In this document: piece by piece, positions 1 to 8,220 of the stretch
Layout of the letters: each line of letters starts with the position of its first letter
How positions within the stretch are numbered: position 1 is the stretch's first letter
Assembly: GCF_002019765.1 (NCBI RefSeq)
Contig: NZ_KV917380.1
Span: forward strand, 1,890,855 to 1,954,854
Origin: Shouchella oshimensis
GTDB lineage: Bacteria; Bacillota; Bacilli; Bacillales; Bacillaceae_D
DNA: 64,000 nt
Direction of reading: 5' to 3'
Position numbers and translations under genes: made by a program
The notes under the pieces: generated by a model
Databases searched by the model: none
Seen by the model: the letters and a program-made list of their open reading frames with translations, nothing else
Told to the model about the DNA's origin: nothing

Positions 1-906
1 AAAATTCCTGATCACTTACCAGCAAAGGAGAAGCTGTTAAAAGAAAATATCTTTGTGATGGATGAATCACGTGCCTATCAACAAGATATTCGACCTCTGA
101 AAATTTGTATTTTAAACTTAATGCCGACGAAGCAAGAGACAGAGACACAATTGATTCGTCTTCTTGGTAATACGCCACTACAAATAGATGTTTCCCTTTT
201 ACATCCGAGTAGTCACGAGCCAAAAAATACATCAAAAGAACATTTACAACAATTTTATAAAACGATTAGTGAAATTAAGTCGTTGAAATTTGATGGCATG
301 ATTATTACAGGGGCGCCTGTGGAGACCTTACCTTTTGATGATGTCCACTACTGGGACGAAATGAAATCCATCTTAGATTGGACCACAACAAATGTGACAT
401 CAACCCTTCACATTTGCTGGGGGGCGCAAGCTGCACTTTACCATCACTACCAGATTCGTAAACGGCCATTGAATACAAAACTGTTTGGAATTTATAATCA
501 TACGGTAAACGTTTCGAATGTGAATTTACTTCGTGGTTTTGACGACTATTTTCTTGCTCCTCATTCTCGTCATACAACGATTCACCGCCAAGACATAGAA
601 GAAATATCAGATTTAGAAGTACTTAGCTCATCAGATGAAGCAGGTGTCTACATTGCTTCTTCAAAAGACGGAAAACGTATTTTCGTTATGGGACATGCTG
701 AATATGATGCACATACGTTAAAGAAAGAATACGAACGAGACATCAAGCAAGGTGGGGCATGCCAGATGCCCATAAACTATTTTCCAGATGAAAATCCGGA
801 AGCGTTGCCACCACTTCAGTGGAGAGCTCACTCGAACTTGTTGTTCTCAAATTGGTTAAATTATTATGTGTACCAAGAAACCCCTTATCATTTAGACAAA
901 TCGTAA
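1..906 (+). CDS. metA: Homoserine O-acetyltransferase (MetA), 5' end cut by window
   Basis: MetA acylates homoserine in cytosolic methionine biosynthesis. The reading frame is open from base 1 ([10 protein letters not shown]...), so the true start lies just outside the window; an internal GTG/ATG at 55-60 is not the start. The nucleophile motif ICWGAQA is present. The TGAPVE segment carries Glu where the Escherichia coli succinyltransferase has Gly; in the Bacillus cereus enzyme this Glu is linked to acetyl-CoA use, so acetyltransferase is inferred rather than succinyltransferase. The expected family length of about 300 residues is nearly complete. Any SAM riboswitch upstream is not visible. 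Confidence 0.93.
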   Translation, partial: KIPDHLPAKEKLLKENIFVMDESRAYQQDIRPLKICILNLMPTKQETETQLIRLLGNTPLQIDVSLLHPSSHEPKNTSKEHLQQFYKTISEIKSLKFDGMIITGAPVETLPFDDVHYWDEMKSILDWTTTNVTSTLHICWGAQAALYHHYQIRKRPLNTKLFGIYNHTVNVSNVNLLRGFDDYFLAPHSRHTTIHRQDIEEISDLEVLSSSDEAGVYIASSKDGKRIFVMGHAEYDAHTLKKEYERDIKQGGACQMPINYFPDENPEALPPLQWRAHSNLLFSNWLNYYVYQETPYHLDKS

Positions 907-958
907 GGTTTTGATTTGCCGTTTCTCGTACATCCTAAGTGTACGGGAGTGAATCAAC

Positions 959-1807
959 ATGCCAAAACGGGTACCAGATCGAGCGTCTTATTTGCATATT
1001 CATGAAGCAAGCATCTATTATGAATGGTTTAAAAGCACAAAGCCTAAAAAAGGAACGTTGTTACTGATTCATGGTATTTTTGCTTCAGTCACAAGTTTTT
1101 ACCGTGTTATTCCATCGTTACGTGAAGAGTATGATATTATTTGCTGTGATTTGCCAGGCTTCGGTCGTAGTTCGAAAGGAAATGGATCTGTCTATTCCTT
1201 TTCTGCTTATGCGGATCAGCTTGGGGAATTAATGAGCCAATTACATGTGGACTCCTTTCACGTAATCGGACATTCAATGGGGGGACAGATTGCCCTTTAC
1301 CTCGCTTACCGCCAGCCGGACAGAGTGATAAGTATCTCATTACTCGCAAGTTCTGGTTATTTAAAGTCGGTAAAGAAACCATTTCAAGTTGCTACATATT
1401 TTCCTTTAATCGAAAGAAGTTTAAACTGGGTCATGCACCATCGAAAACCGCAAGTACGACTCTTCTTACAAGACGCTGTTTACAATAAACGGTGCTTAAC
1501 CGCGGATATGATTGCCAATTACGAGGGGCCGCTCTCAGATCCATTATTTATAAATGGATTAATTCAATTAACTCGACAGCGTGAAGGGGATTTGTCGCAA
1601 GCTCAGCTTCAACAGATACACCAACCAGTGCTCATTCTTTCAGGTGTAGAAGATCCCCTTATCTCGATTGAAACAAGCTATGCCCTTCATCGAGATCTGC
1701 CCAATAGCCGTATACATGTTATTAAGCAGTGCGGGCATTTACTTCTAGAAGAAAAGCCAAAGCAAGTTCAGAAGAGAGTTAAGCATTTTTTACTTTCCAT
1801 AGTTTAA
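959..1807 (+). CDS. Alpha/beta-fold hydrolase
   Basis: A 282-residue cytosolic hydrolase of the alpha/beta fold; the substrate cannot be read from sequence. The oxyanion region LLIHGIF lies near residue 37, the nucleophile elbow GHSMGG near residue 104, an acidic segment SGVEDPLI near residue 228 and the likely catalytic His in CGHLLLEEKP near residue 258, so the Ser-Asp-His triad looks intact. It follows metA by about 50 bases on the same strand; no terminator is obvious between them. The family includes esterases, haloperoxidase-like and C-C hydrolases. The function is not assigned. Confidence 0.85.
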   Translation: MPKRVPDRASYLHIHEASIYYEWFKSTKPKKGTLLLIHGIFASVTSFYRVIPSLREEYDIICCDLPGFGRSSKGNGSVYSFSAYADQLGELMSQLHVDSFHVIGHSMGGQIALYLAYRQPDRVISISLLASSGYLKSVKKPFQVATYFPLIERSLNWVMHHRKPQVRLFLQDAVYNKRCLTADMIANYEGPLSDPLFINGLIQLTRQREGDLSQAQLQQIHQPVLILSGVEDPLISIETSYALHRDLPNSRIHVIKQCGHLLLEEKPKQVQKRVKHFLLSIV

Positions 1808-1843
1808 TAAAGACACTTACTTTCATAAAAAGGAGGCGATCTT

Positions 1844-3070
1844 GTGGACCCTCTTGATATTATGATGAATAAAGACCGTGTGGTTCCTTATTTCTTACCT
1901 ATCATTAGTGCAGACACACAGAAAGTTATTGGTTACGAAGTAGAGGCCTATTGGATTGAGAACAATAAACCGATGAACGTAACTTGGTTTTTCGATGACC
2001 ATGACATTCCACGAGAATATCGAATTGAAATGGAAGATCATTTGCAAGCTAGAGCGTTTGAAACATTTGAGACACAGTTTAATACAGAACAGCCTGTGAC
2101 GTTGTTCTTTCATTACAATAGCAAACTACTAGAGGTTGATAATGGAGAAACGCTACTAGGGCGATTAACGAAAATGAAAGATAACGGCATGCCTTTCCAA
2201 CAAATTGTTGTCATTATTGGCTTTGACCGCTCATTAGAAGAACTGTTTGATGTGAAGCATACGATTATGTATATTCAAAGTTTAGGTATCCAAATCGCCC
2301 TCGATGCTGAAGATACCACTACATCACAGCTAGAATTTATTAGTCAGATTCGTCCCAATGTCATTCGTGTAAGCTGTGGTTTTTTACAAGAAAATGCCTT
2401 GCCTAGTATGTATAGTGACATTCATCATTCGCTTTCATCATTGGCACGAAAAATTGGCTCAACGCTATTATTTAATGGAATTACGTCTTTCGCCCAACTT
2501 AACTATGCATGGCGAAACGGAGGACGTTACTATCAAGGCAGTTATTTGCAGAAAGCGGTCCCTACTAATCCTAACGAGCCAATAGAGCAAGTTCAACTAA
2601 TGAAAGACATGAACCACTTTATTGCTTTCGAGCGAAAGAAAGTGGAAGCTCAGTTGACCTTATCCAATGAGCTTACATTATCGTTAAAACAAGTGTTAAA
2701 AGGAATTCCTCAAAATGAGTCTCTTGATGGTATGGTATTAACCATCGCAAAAGCGCTAACGAATTACACATTCCGTGTTTATATTTGTAATGAAAACGGG
2801 TATCAAGAGTCAAGTAACGGTGAAAAAGACGAATGTGGCAACTGGTATTTACGAATGGAAAGTAAGGCGAAAAACTGGAGCTGGCGCCCGTATTTTCTTG
2901 AAAATATCGTCCGAATGAACGTGGAAAAAAAAGGGATTTTATCGGATCTGTATACAGATATAGATAAAGATGAACAGATTCGGACCTATTCATATCCATT
3001 GTCTGACGCGCTGTATATCTTTATTGACATTCCGTATCGATATTTATTTGACCAGAATGACTTATTATGA
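1844..3070 (+). CDS. YkuI-like protein with degenerate EAL domain
   Basis: The 408-residue protein matches B. subtilis YkuI in length and layout: an EAL-type TIM barrel (about residues 1-250) followed by a PAS-like YkuI_C domain (shared features NWSWRPYFLENI and IRTYSYPL). EAL domains cleave cyclic di-GMP. Here the signature is GYEVEA instead of EAL/EVL, the ITEHN-type catalytic Glu is replaced (VIIGFDRS) and the LKID-type Lys/Asp is replaced (VIRVS). Catalysis is therefore probably lost and a sensory or binding role is inferred. The start is GTG, with AAGGAGG upstream. Confidence 0.8.
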   Translation: MDPLDIMMNKDRVVPYFLPIISADTQKVIGYEVEAYWIENNKPMNVTWFFDDHDIPREYRIEMEDHLQARAFETFETQFNTEQPVTLFFHYNSKLLEVDNGETLLGRLTKMKDNGMPFQQIVVIIGFDRSLEELFDVKHTIMYIQSLGIQIALDAEDTTTSQLEFISQIRPNVIRVSCGFLQENALPSMYSDIHHSLSSLARKIGSTLLFNGITSFAQLNYAWRNGGRYYQGSYLQKAVPTNPNEPIEQVQLMKDMNHFIAFERKKVEAQLTLSNELTLSLKQVLKGIPQNESLDGMVLTIAKALTNYTFRVYICNENGYQESSNGEKDECGNWYLRMESKAKNWSWRPYFLENIVRMNVEKKGILSDLYTDIDKDEQIRTYSYPLSDALYIFIDIPYRYLFDQNDLL

Positions 3071-3079
3071 GGTGAGAAA

Positions 3080-3382
3080 ATGGAAATTAACGTAACGTCT
3101 GAAGCAGTAGCCCACTTAAAAGAGAAGCAATTCTCTACAATTCGAGTGGTTGCTCGCGATACGTATGAATGCAGTACGATGATTGAGTTTTATTTGCAAG
3201 AAGGCACCGAACAGGAGGGAGATCAAAAAAAAGAACTAGACGGAATAACATTCCTATATGATGCAAAGGCTGAAGAGGAAATTGGGAAGTCTATTAAAAT
3301 TGATTTTGTTCATGCTCAAGGACTAAAGTTACTCGCACCTAGAGGTACACTTGCCTATGCTCAAAAGGTTAAACGTCAATAA
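3080..3382 (+). CDS. HesB-fold (YqkB-like) protein
   Basis: A 100-residue protein with the HesB/IscA-like core (EINVTSEAVAHLKEK start, FLYDAKAEEEIGKSIKIDF middle). A-type iron-sulfur carriers use three Cys; here only one Cys (YECST) is present, so it resembles the YqkB/YneR branch with no proven cluster role. It begins 9 bases after the YkuI-like gene with GGTGAG upstream, so the two are probably co-transcribed. A hairpin follows immediately. Iron-sulfur scaffold activity is not supported by the residues seen. Confidence 0.7.
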   Translation: MEINVTSEAVAHLKEKQFSTIRVVARDTYECSTMIEFYLQEGTEQEGDQKKELDGITFLYDAKAEEEIGKSIKIDFVHAQGLKLLAPRGTLAYAQKVKRQ

Positions 3383-3416
3383 CCATAAAGGTAGGGAGAT
3401 CCCTACCTCTATGGTT
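3381..3416. terminator. Hairpin between converging genes
   Basis: Arms AACCATAAAGGTAGGG and CCCTACCTCTATGGTT pair with one mismatch around a 4-base loop. It lies between the HesB-fold gene (+) and the yppG-like gene (-), so it probably ends both. The T-run is weak on either strand. Confidence 0.6.
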
Positions 3417-3699
3417 TAAAAAAGCGACCGACTTTCGATACAATGGGTGTCACTTGTTGAAACGTTTTAACAAATTGGTCAACTGAAGAAGCAGTTCTCG
3501 AAATATCAAATCGTCCCTCTGAATTAGTGAATGGTGCTGACCATGCACTTCTTTTTTTCGGTTGCTGTCCTTGCCATTGTGAAGGATGAAATTGCTGAAC
3601 ATCATTGTATCTCGGCTGATATTGAGGTGGTCTACCTCTTCTTACCTGGGCGCGTGGTGGTTGCATCATGCCATGTGAGTGGCGTCTTTGCTGGAACAT
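3409..3699 (-). CDS. YppG-like protein
   Basis: A 96-residue basic protein rich in Gln, Pro, Arg and His in its first half (MFQQRRHSHGMMQPPRAQ) with a conserved-looking C-terminal segment (SSVDQFVKTFQQVTPIVSKV). This layout matches the YppG family of Bacilli, some of which are thought to be spore-associated; function unknown. I chose ATG at 3699 because AAAGGAGG stands just before it; a longer frame to 3738 would overlap the upstream hsp20 gene. It lies 13 bases after that gene, so the two are probably one operon. Confidence 0.65.
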   Translation of the reverse strand: MFQQRRHSHGMMQPPRAQVRRGRPPQYQPRYNDVQQFHPSQWQGQQPKKRSAWSAPFTNSEGRFDISRTASSVDQFVKTFQQVTPIVSKVGRFFKP

Positions 3700-3712
3700 T
3701 CTTTTTCCTCCT

Positions 3713-4132
3713 TTAATCAATGAGAATAGGTTTTTCATTCTTTTTTATCGTGATGATCAGTTGACCGTTAGTATAGTGAGCATGGATATCCGTTTCGCTA
3801 AAGGAAAAAGGTATTGGAACACTTCGCTCTCGAATGGAAACGGATTGTTGCTCAGACAGTGTTTGCCCCTTTTCATCTAAAGTCGCCATTTGTTCTTTCT
3901 CTTCAATAGTAATCATAAGCGACTGATAATGGCTACGCAGATGGATGGCCTTTTTTTCAATGCCAGGCAAATCAGCAATAATGGTGAAAGTGCCGGCTGA
4001 TTCTTCTATTTTTACGGGAATAATCTTTTCTGTAAAAGATCGTGGTAAATGGCTTAACGTGTGTTGGAAGAATTGATCAATAGAGCCTAATAAATTTGGT
4101 TGCTGTCGATCTCTTGAAAACAAGTTTTTCAT
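3713..4132 (-). CDS. Hsp20/alpha-crystallin family protein
   Basis: A 139-residue small heat-shock-type protein. The alpha-crystallin core runs from about residue 38 (IPVKIEESAGTFTIIADLPGIEKKAI) to the end, with the conserved ADLPG beta strand and a final NGQLIITIKK strand in place of the usual GVL motif. Small Hsps bind unfolding proteins without ATP. The C-terminal I-x-I oligomerisation motif is only partly kept (KPILID). It resembles the divergent spore or salt-stress Hsp20 proteins of Bacillus (YocM, CotM types), so a chaperone role is inferred. Confidence 0.75.
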   Translation of the reverse strand: MKNLFSRDRQQPNLLGSIDQFFQHTLSHLPRSFTEKIIPVKIEESAGTFTIIADLPGIEKKAIHLRSHYQSLMITIEEKEQMATLDEKGQTLSEQQSVSIRERSVPIPFSFSETDIHAHYTNGQLIITIKKNEKPILID

Positions 4133-4205
4133 AGATAACCCTCCTAAAAGGCTAACAACGAGTCAGATGGTTTATCATATGTGTAAGAAAGGGAAAGGTG
4201 ATACG

Positions 4206-5156
4206 ATGAATGTAGTTGATGCTCACTGTGATGCTCTGTTAAAGCTTTGGAAGCGTCCCTCTCTTTCATTTCTTAATGGCGAACTGGACACAAGCTTTAC
4301 ACGATTGAAAGCTGGGCAAGTGAAGGTGCAATTTTTTGCCATATGGGTGCCAGAAGAAGTGTCAGAAGAAAATAAATTTTCCGTTGTTCAACAGCAAATT
4401 AATCATTTCTATGAACGAGTCTTAATGGTACCTCAGATGGTTCATCTTCGTTCTTTAAGAGACATGGAGCATTTAAAAGAAGGAGAGATTGGGGCTGTTC
4501 TCGCTCTTGAAGGAATGGACGCAGTTGGCCATGACCTAGGCAAATTGCATTGGCTCTATGAACAAGGTGTCCTTTCTATTGGGCTGACTTGGAACGGAGT
4601 AAATGCATGTGCCGATGGAATTGGGGAGAAGAGAGGGGCTGGACTAACACGATATGGAGAAGAAGTCATAGCACTCAACAATCGTTATCAAGTATTAAAT
4701 GATGTCTCGCATTTAAGTATCCAAGCATTCTGGGATGTTATGGATCTTTCTCGCTTAACAATGGCAAGCCATTCGAATAGCTATGCACGCTGTCCACATG
4801 ATCGTAATTTGCGGGACGAGCAACTCACAGCACTGATTAAGAAAGATTGTTTCATTGGTTTAGTTTTCTTCCCGAAGTTTGTAAAGGATGAAAAGGGGGC
4901 AACGATGAAAGATTTACTAACTCATATTGATCACATTGGTAGTTTAGGTGGTATTGCTCATATTGGTTTTGGTTCGGATTTTGATGGCATTCATTCCCAT
5001 GTAAAAGGACTTGAAAATGCAAGCAAGTTTCCGGCATTGCTGGAACAATTAAGCCGGTACTATAGTGATCATGAGCTAAAGGGCTTTTTTTATCGGAATT
5101 TTTATCAAAAAATGGTTTGTAAAATTGACCCTCTTGCAGTTGGGTCACGAAAATAA
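4206..5156 (+). CDS. Membrane dipeptidase family (M19) protein
   Basis: A 316-residue amidohydrolase-fold metallopeptidase that should cleave dipeptides with a binuclear zinc site. Seen motifs: DAHCDAL at residue 5 (the HxD metal pair), ALEGMDAVG near 105, ASHSN near 190 and IGFGSDFDG near 263. It is close to family length. ATG at 4206 is preferred over 4167 because AAAGGTGA precedes it and the HxD motif then sits near the N-terminus as in homologues. No signal peptide is seen, so it is likely cytosolic. Confidence 0.88.
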   Translation: MNVVDAHCDALLKLWKRPSLSFLNGELDTSFTRLKAGQVKVQFFAIWVPEEVSEENKFSVVQQQINHFYERVLMVPQMVHLRSLRDMEHLKEGEIGAVLALEGMDAVGHDLGKLHWLYEQGVLSIGLTWNGVNACADGIGEKRGAGLTRYGEEVIALNNRYQVLNDVSHLSIQAFWDVMDLSRLTMASHSNSYARCPHDRNLRDEQLTALIKKDCFIGLVFFPKFVKDEKGATMKDLLTHIDHIGSLGGIAHIGFGSDFDGIHSHVKGLENASKFPALLEQLSRYYSDHELKGFFYRNFYQKMVCKIDPLAVGSRK

Positions 5157-5243
5157 CGGAAAGCGTGAGCATGTGCTAAACACTTTCAGCCTAGCAACCG
5201 ATATAAAACAGAGATGACTATATGAGTACGGAGGCTGAATACC

Positions 5244-6113
5244 GTGGCACAACCAATTTTTACAACCCAAGAAAATAGATATGATCAAGAAATTCTTGTC
5301 TTCCTTTTAAATAACCAGTGGTATGGGTTAAATGTGTTAAAAGTGAAAGAAATTATACGACCAATGACTATCCATATGTCGCCAAATCAAAACACGATGG
5401 TTGAGGGAATTATCCGTCTACGGGATCAAGCTGTTCCTGTATTAAATACGTATCAGCTTCTTCAAATAGAAGAGGAGTCAGCTAAGTATTTTATTATCAT
5501 TGAACATGGAGACAAAACGTTTGCTTTAAAAGCAACAGATGTATCAAAGATTGAACGAATTCAATCAAAGGACATGCATATTCCAGATGCATTATCCCAG
5601 GAGAAAGATGCATTTGTATCAAGTGTTGTAACATTTAATGAAGAACATATCTTGTATCTCTTCGATGTGGAGCAAGTTATTCATGTTATTCATCCTACTC
5701 ATTTTGAAGAAGATTTTATTGAAGAGTACCAGTCCGAGCGATCACGTTTTTCGTTAGTACTTATTGAAGATTCACTAACCATGCAGCTAATTATTTCTGA
5801 AGCACTTCGAGATGCTGGCTATGAGCAAATCACGATCTTTGCTAATGGGGAAGAAGCGTGGCAGTATGTTGAGGAACAGGAAGAAACAGTTGATTTATGT
5901 ATCACTGATATTGACGTACCGCTATTAAATGGATTTGATTTCACAAAAAAAGTGAGGAACGTGCCTTTAGCTTTACCGATCATTTCGTTCTCCTCTTTAC
6001 ATGCACATGTAATGTTGCAGAAAGGGAAGCAAGTAGGAATTAATGAGCATGTTCAAAAACCAGATATTAAGCAATTGCTACGCACACTGGATACATACTT
6101 AGTTCATCAATAA
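5244..6113 (+). CDS. cheV: Chemotaxis coupling protein CheV
   Basis: A 289-residue protein with an N-terminal CheW domain (residues about 15-155; FLLNNQWYGLNVLKVKEII) and a C-terminal receiver domain (about 170-289). The receiver keeps the acidic pair IED, the phospho-acceptor Asp in ITDIDVPLLNG and the Lys in VQKPD. CheV couples chemoreceptors to CheA and is phosphorylated for adaptation. The start is GTG with GGAGG upstream. It stands alone, followed by a strong terminator, as in B. subtilis. Confidence 0.93.
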   Translation: MAQPIFTTQENRYDQEILVFLLNNQWYGLNVLKVKEIIRPMTIHMSPNQNTMVEGIIRLRDQAVPVLNTYQLLQIEEESAKYFIIIEHGDKTFALKATDVSKIERIQSKDMHIPDALSQEKDAFVSSVVTFNEEHILYLFDVEQVIHVIHPTHFEEDFIEEYQSERSRFSLVLIEDSLTMQLIISEALRDAGYEQITIFANGEEAWQYVEEQEETVDLCITDIDVPLLNGFDFTKKVRNVPLALPIISFSSLHAHVMLQKGKQVGINEHVQKPDIKQLLRTLDTYLVHQ

Positions 6114-6160
6114 AAAGACTTATCATCATGCGGTAGCTCGTATGATCGATAAGTCTTTTT
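6112..6160. terminator. Terminator after cheV
   Basis: AAAAAGACTTAT pairs with ATAAGTCTTTTT, with a further ATCAT/ATGAT stem inside. The T-run on + fits cheV termination; the A-run also gives a T-run on -, ending the small ORF on that strand. Confidence 0.8.
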
Positions 6161-6186
6161 ATTGGGATGGAAGAGTGGGCTTAGAA

Positions 6187-6294
6187 CTAGTCATCTTTTG
6201 ACATCTGTTTTTTGTAGTCTTCTACTTGTTTTTTTGTTAGTAGTTTTAATTTTGAAAATAAATAAACATAGGCGGTTGTATTTTGTTTAAGCAT
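6187..6294 (-). CDS. Small 35-residue basic protein
   Basis: A short frame, MLKQNTTAYVYLFSKLKLL followed by TKKQVEDYKKQMSKDD, that I do not recognise. Support is the strong ribosome site AAAAGGAGACAACAAG directly before ATG, the coherent amphipathic, Lys-rich composition, and a terminator downstream on this strand (6112-6160). It fills most of the gap between cheV and the yneR-like gene. No membrane segment or Cys is seen. The reality of the gene is likely but unproven. Confidence 0.55.
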   Translation of the reverse strand: MLKQNTTAYVYLFSKLKLLTKKQVEDYKKQMSKDD

Positions 6295-6443
6295 CTTGTT
6301 GTCTCCTTTTTGCTATACTATGCACAAGAACAACTAAAGTTGCGTTAGGGAAACAAAAATGGCTTAAAGACACAAATGAACAAGATATTTGTATGGTCTC
6401 TATATTTACTGGTAAAATGGGAGCTACATAAGGAGTGAGTGAG

Positions 6444-6743
6444 ATGATGAACGTAGAAGTAACAAAACCAGCAATCAATTGGTTTAAGGAAGAATTTGGA
6501 GAAGATACATCATTAATTCCCATTCGCTTGTACGGGCGCTACGGTGGCTGTGGTTCGTTGCAAAGTGGCTTTTCACTTGGGATGAGTCAAACGGAACCTG
6601 TAGAACCGATGTTGCAAAAAGAAGTTGATGGCTTTTTGTTTTTTGTTGAGGAGCAAGATCTATGGTATTTTAATGATCACTCGGTAAAAATAAAATATAG
6701 CAGAAAACATGATGAAATTGAGTTTGTTTACGATGAGGCGTAA
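6444..6743 (+). CDS. HesB-like protein YneR type
   Basis: A protein of about 99 residues matching B. subtilis YneR (MNVEVTKPAINWFKEEFGED, then IRLYGRYGGCGSLQSGFSLG and VEEQDLWYFNDH). It belongs to the HesB/IscA fold but keeps a single Cys, so a standard iron-sulfur carrier role is doubtful. AAGGAG lies 8-9 bases before ATG 6444; ATG 6447 is also possible. It is the second HesB-fold gene in the window and sits directly upstream of uvsE. Confidence 0.75.
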   Translation: MMNVEVTKPAINWFKEEFGEDTSLIPIRLYGRYGGCGSLQSGFSLGMSQTEPVEPMLQKEVDGFLFFVEEQDLWYFNDHSVKIKYSRKHDEIEFVYDEA

Positions 6744-6769
6744 AGCAAACTTTTAAAGGAGTAGCTTAA

Positions 6770-7654
6770 ATGAGATTTGGTTATGCGTGTTTGAACCTAA
6801 CCCTTGAAACTAAAATGCGAACGTGTCGTTTGCAAACAATGAGAAACGAAGGCATGGCTAAAATTAAAGAATTAACGATGCACAATTTGGATTTAGTTCA
6901 AGAAATGGTCAACTGGAATGAAGCCAATCACATTACTTTTTTCCGTTTATCTAGTGAGATTATTCCGTTTGCAACACACCCTGAAATGGACTGGGCTTGG
7001 GATAAAGATAAAGACGTTTTGCAGCGGTTAGAGGGAATCAAAAAAATAGGTAAGCAAGGCGGTATGCGTTTTTCCATGCACCCAGGACAGTATACCGTCC
7101 TGAACTCACCAAAGGAGCAAGTCGTAACAAATGCAGTAAATGATTTACTTTACCATGAGCGTTTCTTAAGCCTTGTAGGAGGAACCGATATTATTATCCA
7201 TACTGGTGGTGCATATGGGGACAAGGAAAAAGCAAAAGCGACATTTGTGAAAAGTTATAAACAATTGCCTGATGCGGTGAAAATGAAAATTCGATTGGAA
7301 AACGATGATAAGACGTTTCACACAAGAGACGTACTTGACATTCACGAACAGTGTGGTGTCACCGTTGTGTTTGATATTCATCATGAGAGATGCTTCCATA
7401 CGAAAGAAACTGAACTTAAAAAGCTGTTTAAGCACGTGTGTGAAACGTGGTCAATGAAGCCTAAACTTCACATTAGCTCCGGTCGCTCTGGTGAGGCAGA
7501 CCCAAGACACACCGATTATATTCGAAGAGAGGATTATGACTTACTTGTCCGTGTACTTGACGGAACGGATGCGGATGTCATGATTGAAGCAAAAGCGAAA
7601 GAAAAAGCGCTACTTTCGTTAAGAGAAAGCATTATGGAGGGGAAAGAGGAATGA
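6770..7654 (+). CDS. uvsE: UV DNA damage endonuclease UvsE
   Basis: A 294-residue TIM-barrel endonuclease of the UVDE family that nicks DNA 5' to UV photoproducts. Typical features are MRFGYACLNLTL at the N-terminus, RLSSEIIPFATHP near residue 60, MHPGQYTVLNSP near 105, RLENDD near 175 and VFDIHHERC near 200; these His, Glu and Asp residues form the metal site. Length fits the family. The last codons overlap the start of msrA (ATGA), so the two are translationally coupled, pairing DNA and protein damage repair. Confidence 0.93.
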   Translation: MRFGYACLNLTLETKMRTCRLQTMRNEGMAKIKELTMHNLDLVQEMVNWNEANHITFFRLSSEIIPFATHPEMDWAWDKDKDVLQRLEGIKKIGKQGGMRFSMHPGQYTVLNSPKEQVVTNAVNDLLYHERFLSLVGGTDIIIHTGGAYGDKEKAKATFVKSYKQLPDAVKMKIRLENDDKTFHTRDVLDIHEQCGVTVVFDIHHERCFHTKETELKKLFKHVCETWSMKPKLHISSGRSGEADPRHTDYIRREDYDLLVRVLDGTDADVMIEAKAKEKALLSLRESIMEGKEE

Positions 7655-8178
7655 AACGAGAGAAAGCGACATTTGCAGGCGGTTGTTTTTGGTGCATGGT
7701 TCAACCGTTTGATGAATTACCTGGGATACAATCGATCTTATCAGGGTATATGGGAGGAACCGTTGATCATCCAACCTATGAGCAAGTGAAAACAGGAGAA
7801 ACAGGACATTTTGAGGTTGTACAAATTACGTTTGATTCCGAAACGTTTTCATATGACCAATTATTAGACTTATATTGGCCTCAAATTGATCCGACTGATG
7901 ATGGTGGTCAATTTCATGATCGAGGTAGTCAGTATCGAACGGCAATTTTCTATGAAAATGAGAACCAACGAATAAAAGCAGAAGAAACAAAAAAGAAGCT
8001 TCAAGAAAGTAATCGCTTTAAAAAACCGATTGTAACAGAAGTCTTACCAGCATCGACGTTTTATGTAGCTGAAGACGACCACCAAGACTTTTACAAGAAA
8101 CAGCCGAATCATTATAAACAAGATCGCAAAGAGAGTGGGAGAGACACGTTTATTCAATCTCACTGGAAGCAGGGATAA
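7651..8178 (+). CDS. msrA: Peptide methionine sulfoxide reductase MsrA
   Basis: A 175-residue cytosolic enzyme that reduces methionine-S-sulfoxide. The GCFWC catalytic motif lies at residues 11-15, followed by GYMGG and the substrate-site segment DPTDDGGQFHDRGSQYRTAIF. No further Cys is present in the C-terminal region, so recycling may use the second Cys of GCFWC or external reductants. GAGGGGAAAGAGGA precedes the ATG, which overlaps the uvsE stop by four bases. No msrB domain is fused. Confidence 0.95.
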   Translation: MKREKATFAGGCFWCMVQPFDELPGIQSILSGYMGGTVDHPTYEQVKTGETGHFEVVQITFDSETFSYDQLLDLYWPQIDPTDDGGQFHDRGSQYRTAIFYENENQRIKAEETKKKLQESNRFKKPIVTEVLPASTFYVAEDDHQDFYKKQPNHYKQDRKESGRDTFIQSHWKQG

Positions 8179-8220
8179 AGAGGATTTCGTTTATTTACTG
8201 GTGAGGAGACTGTTAAAACC

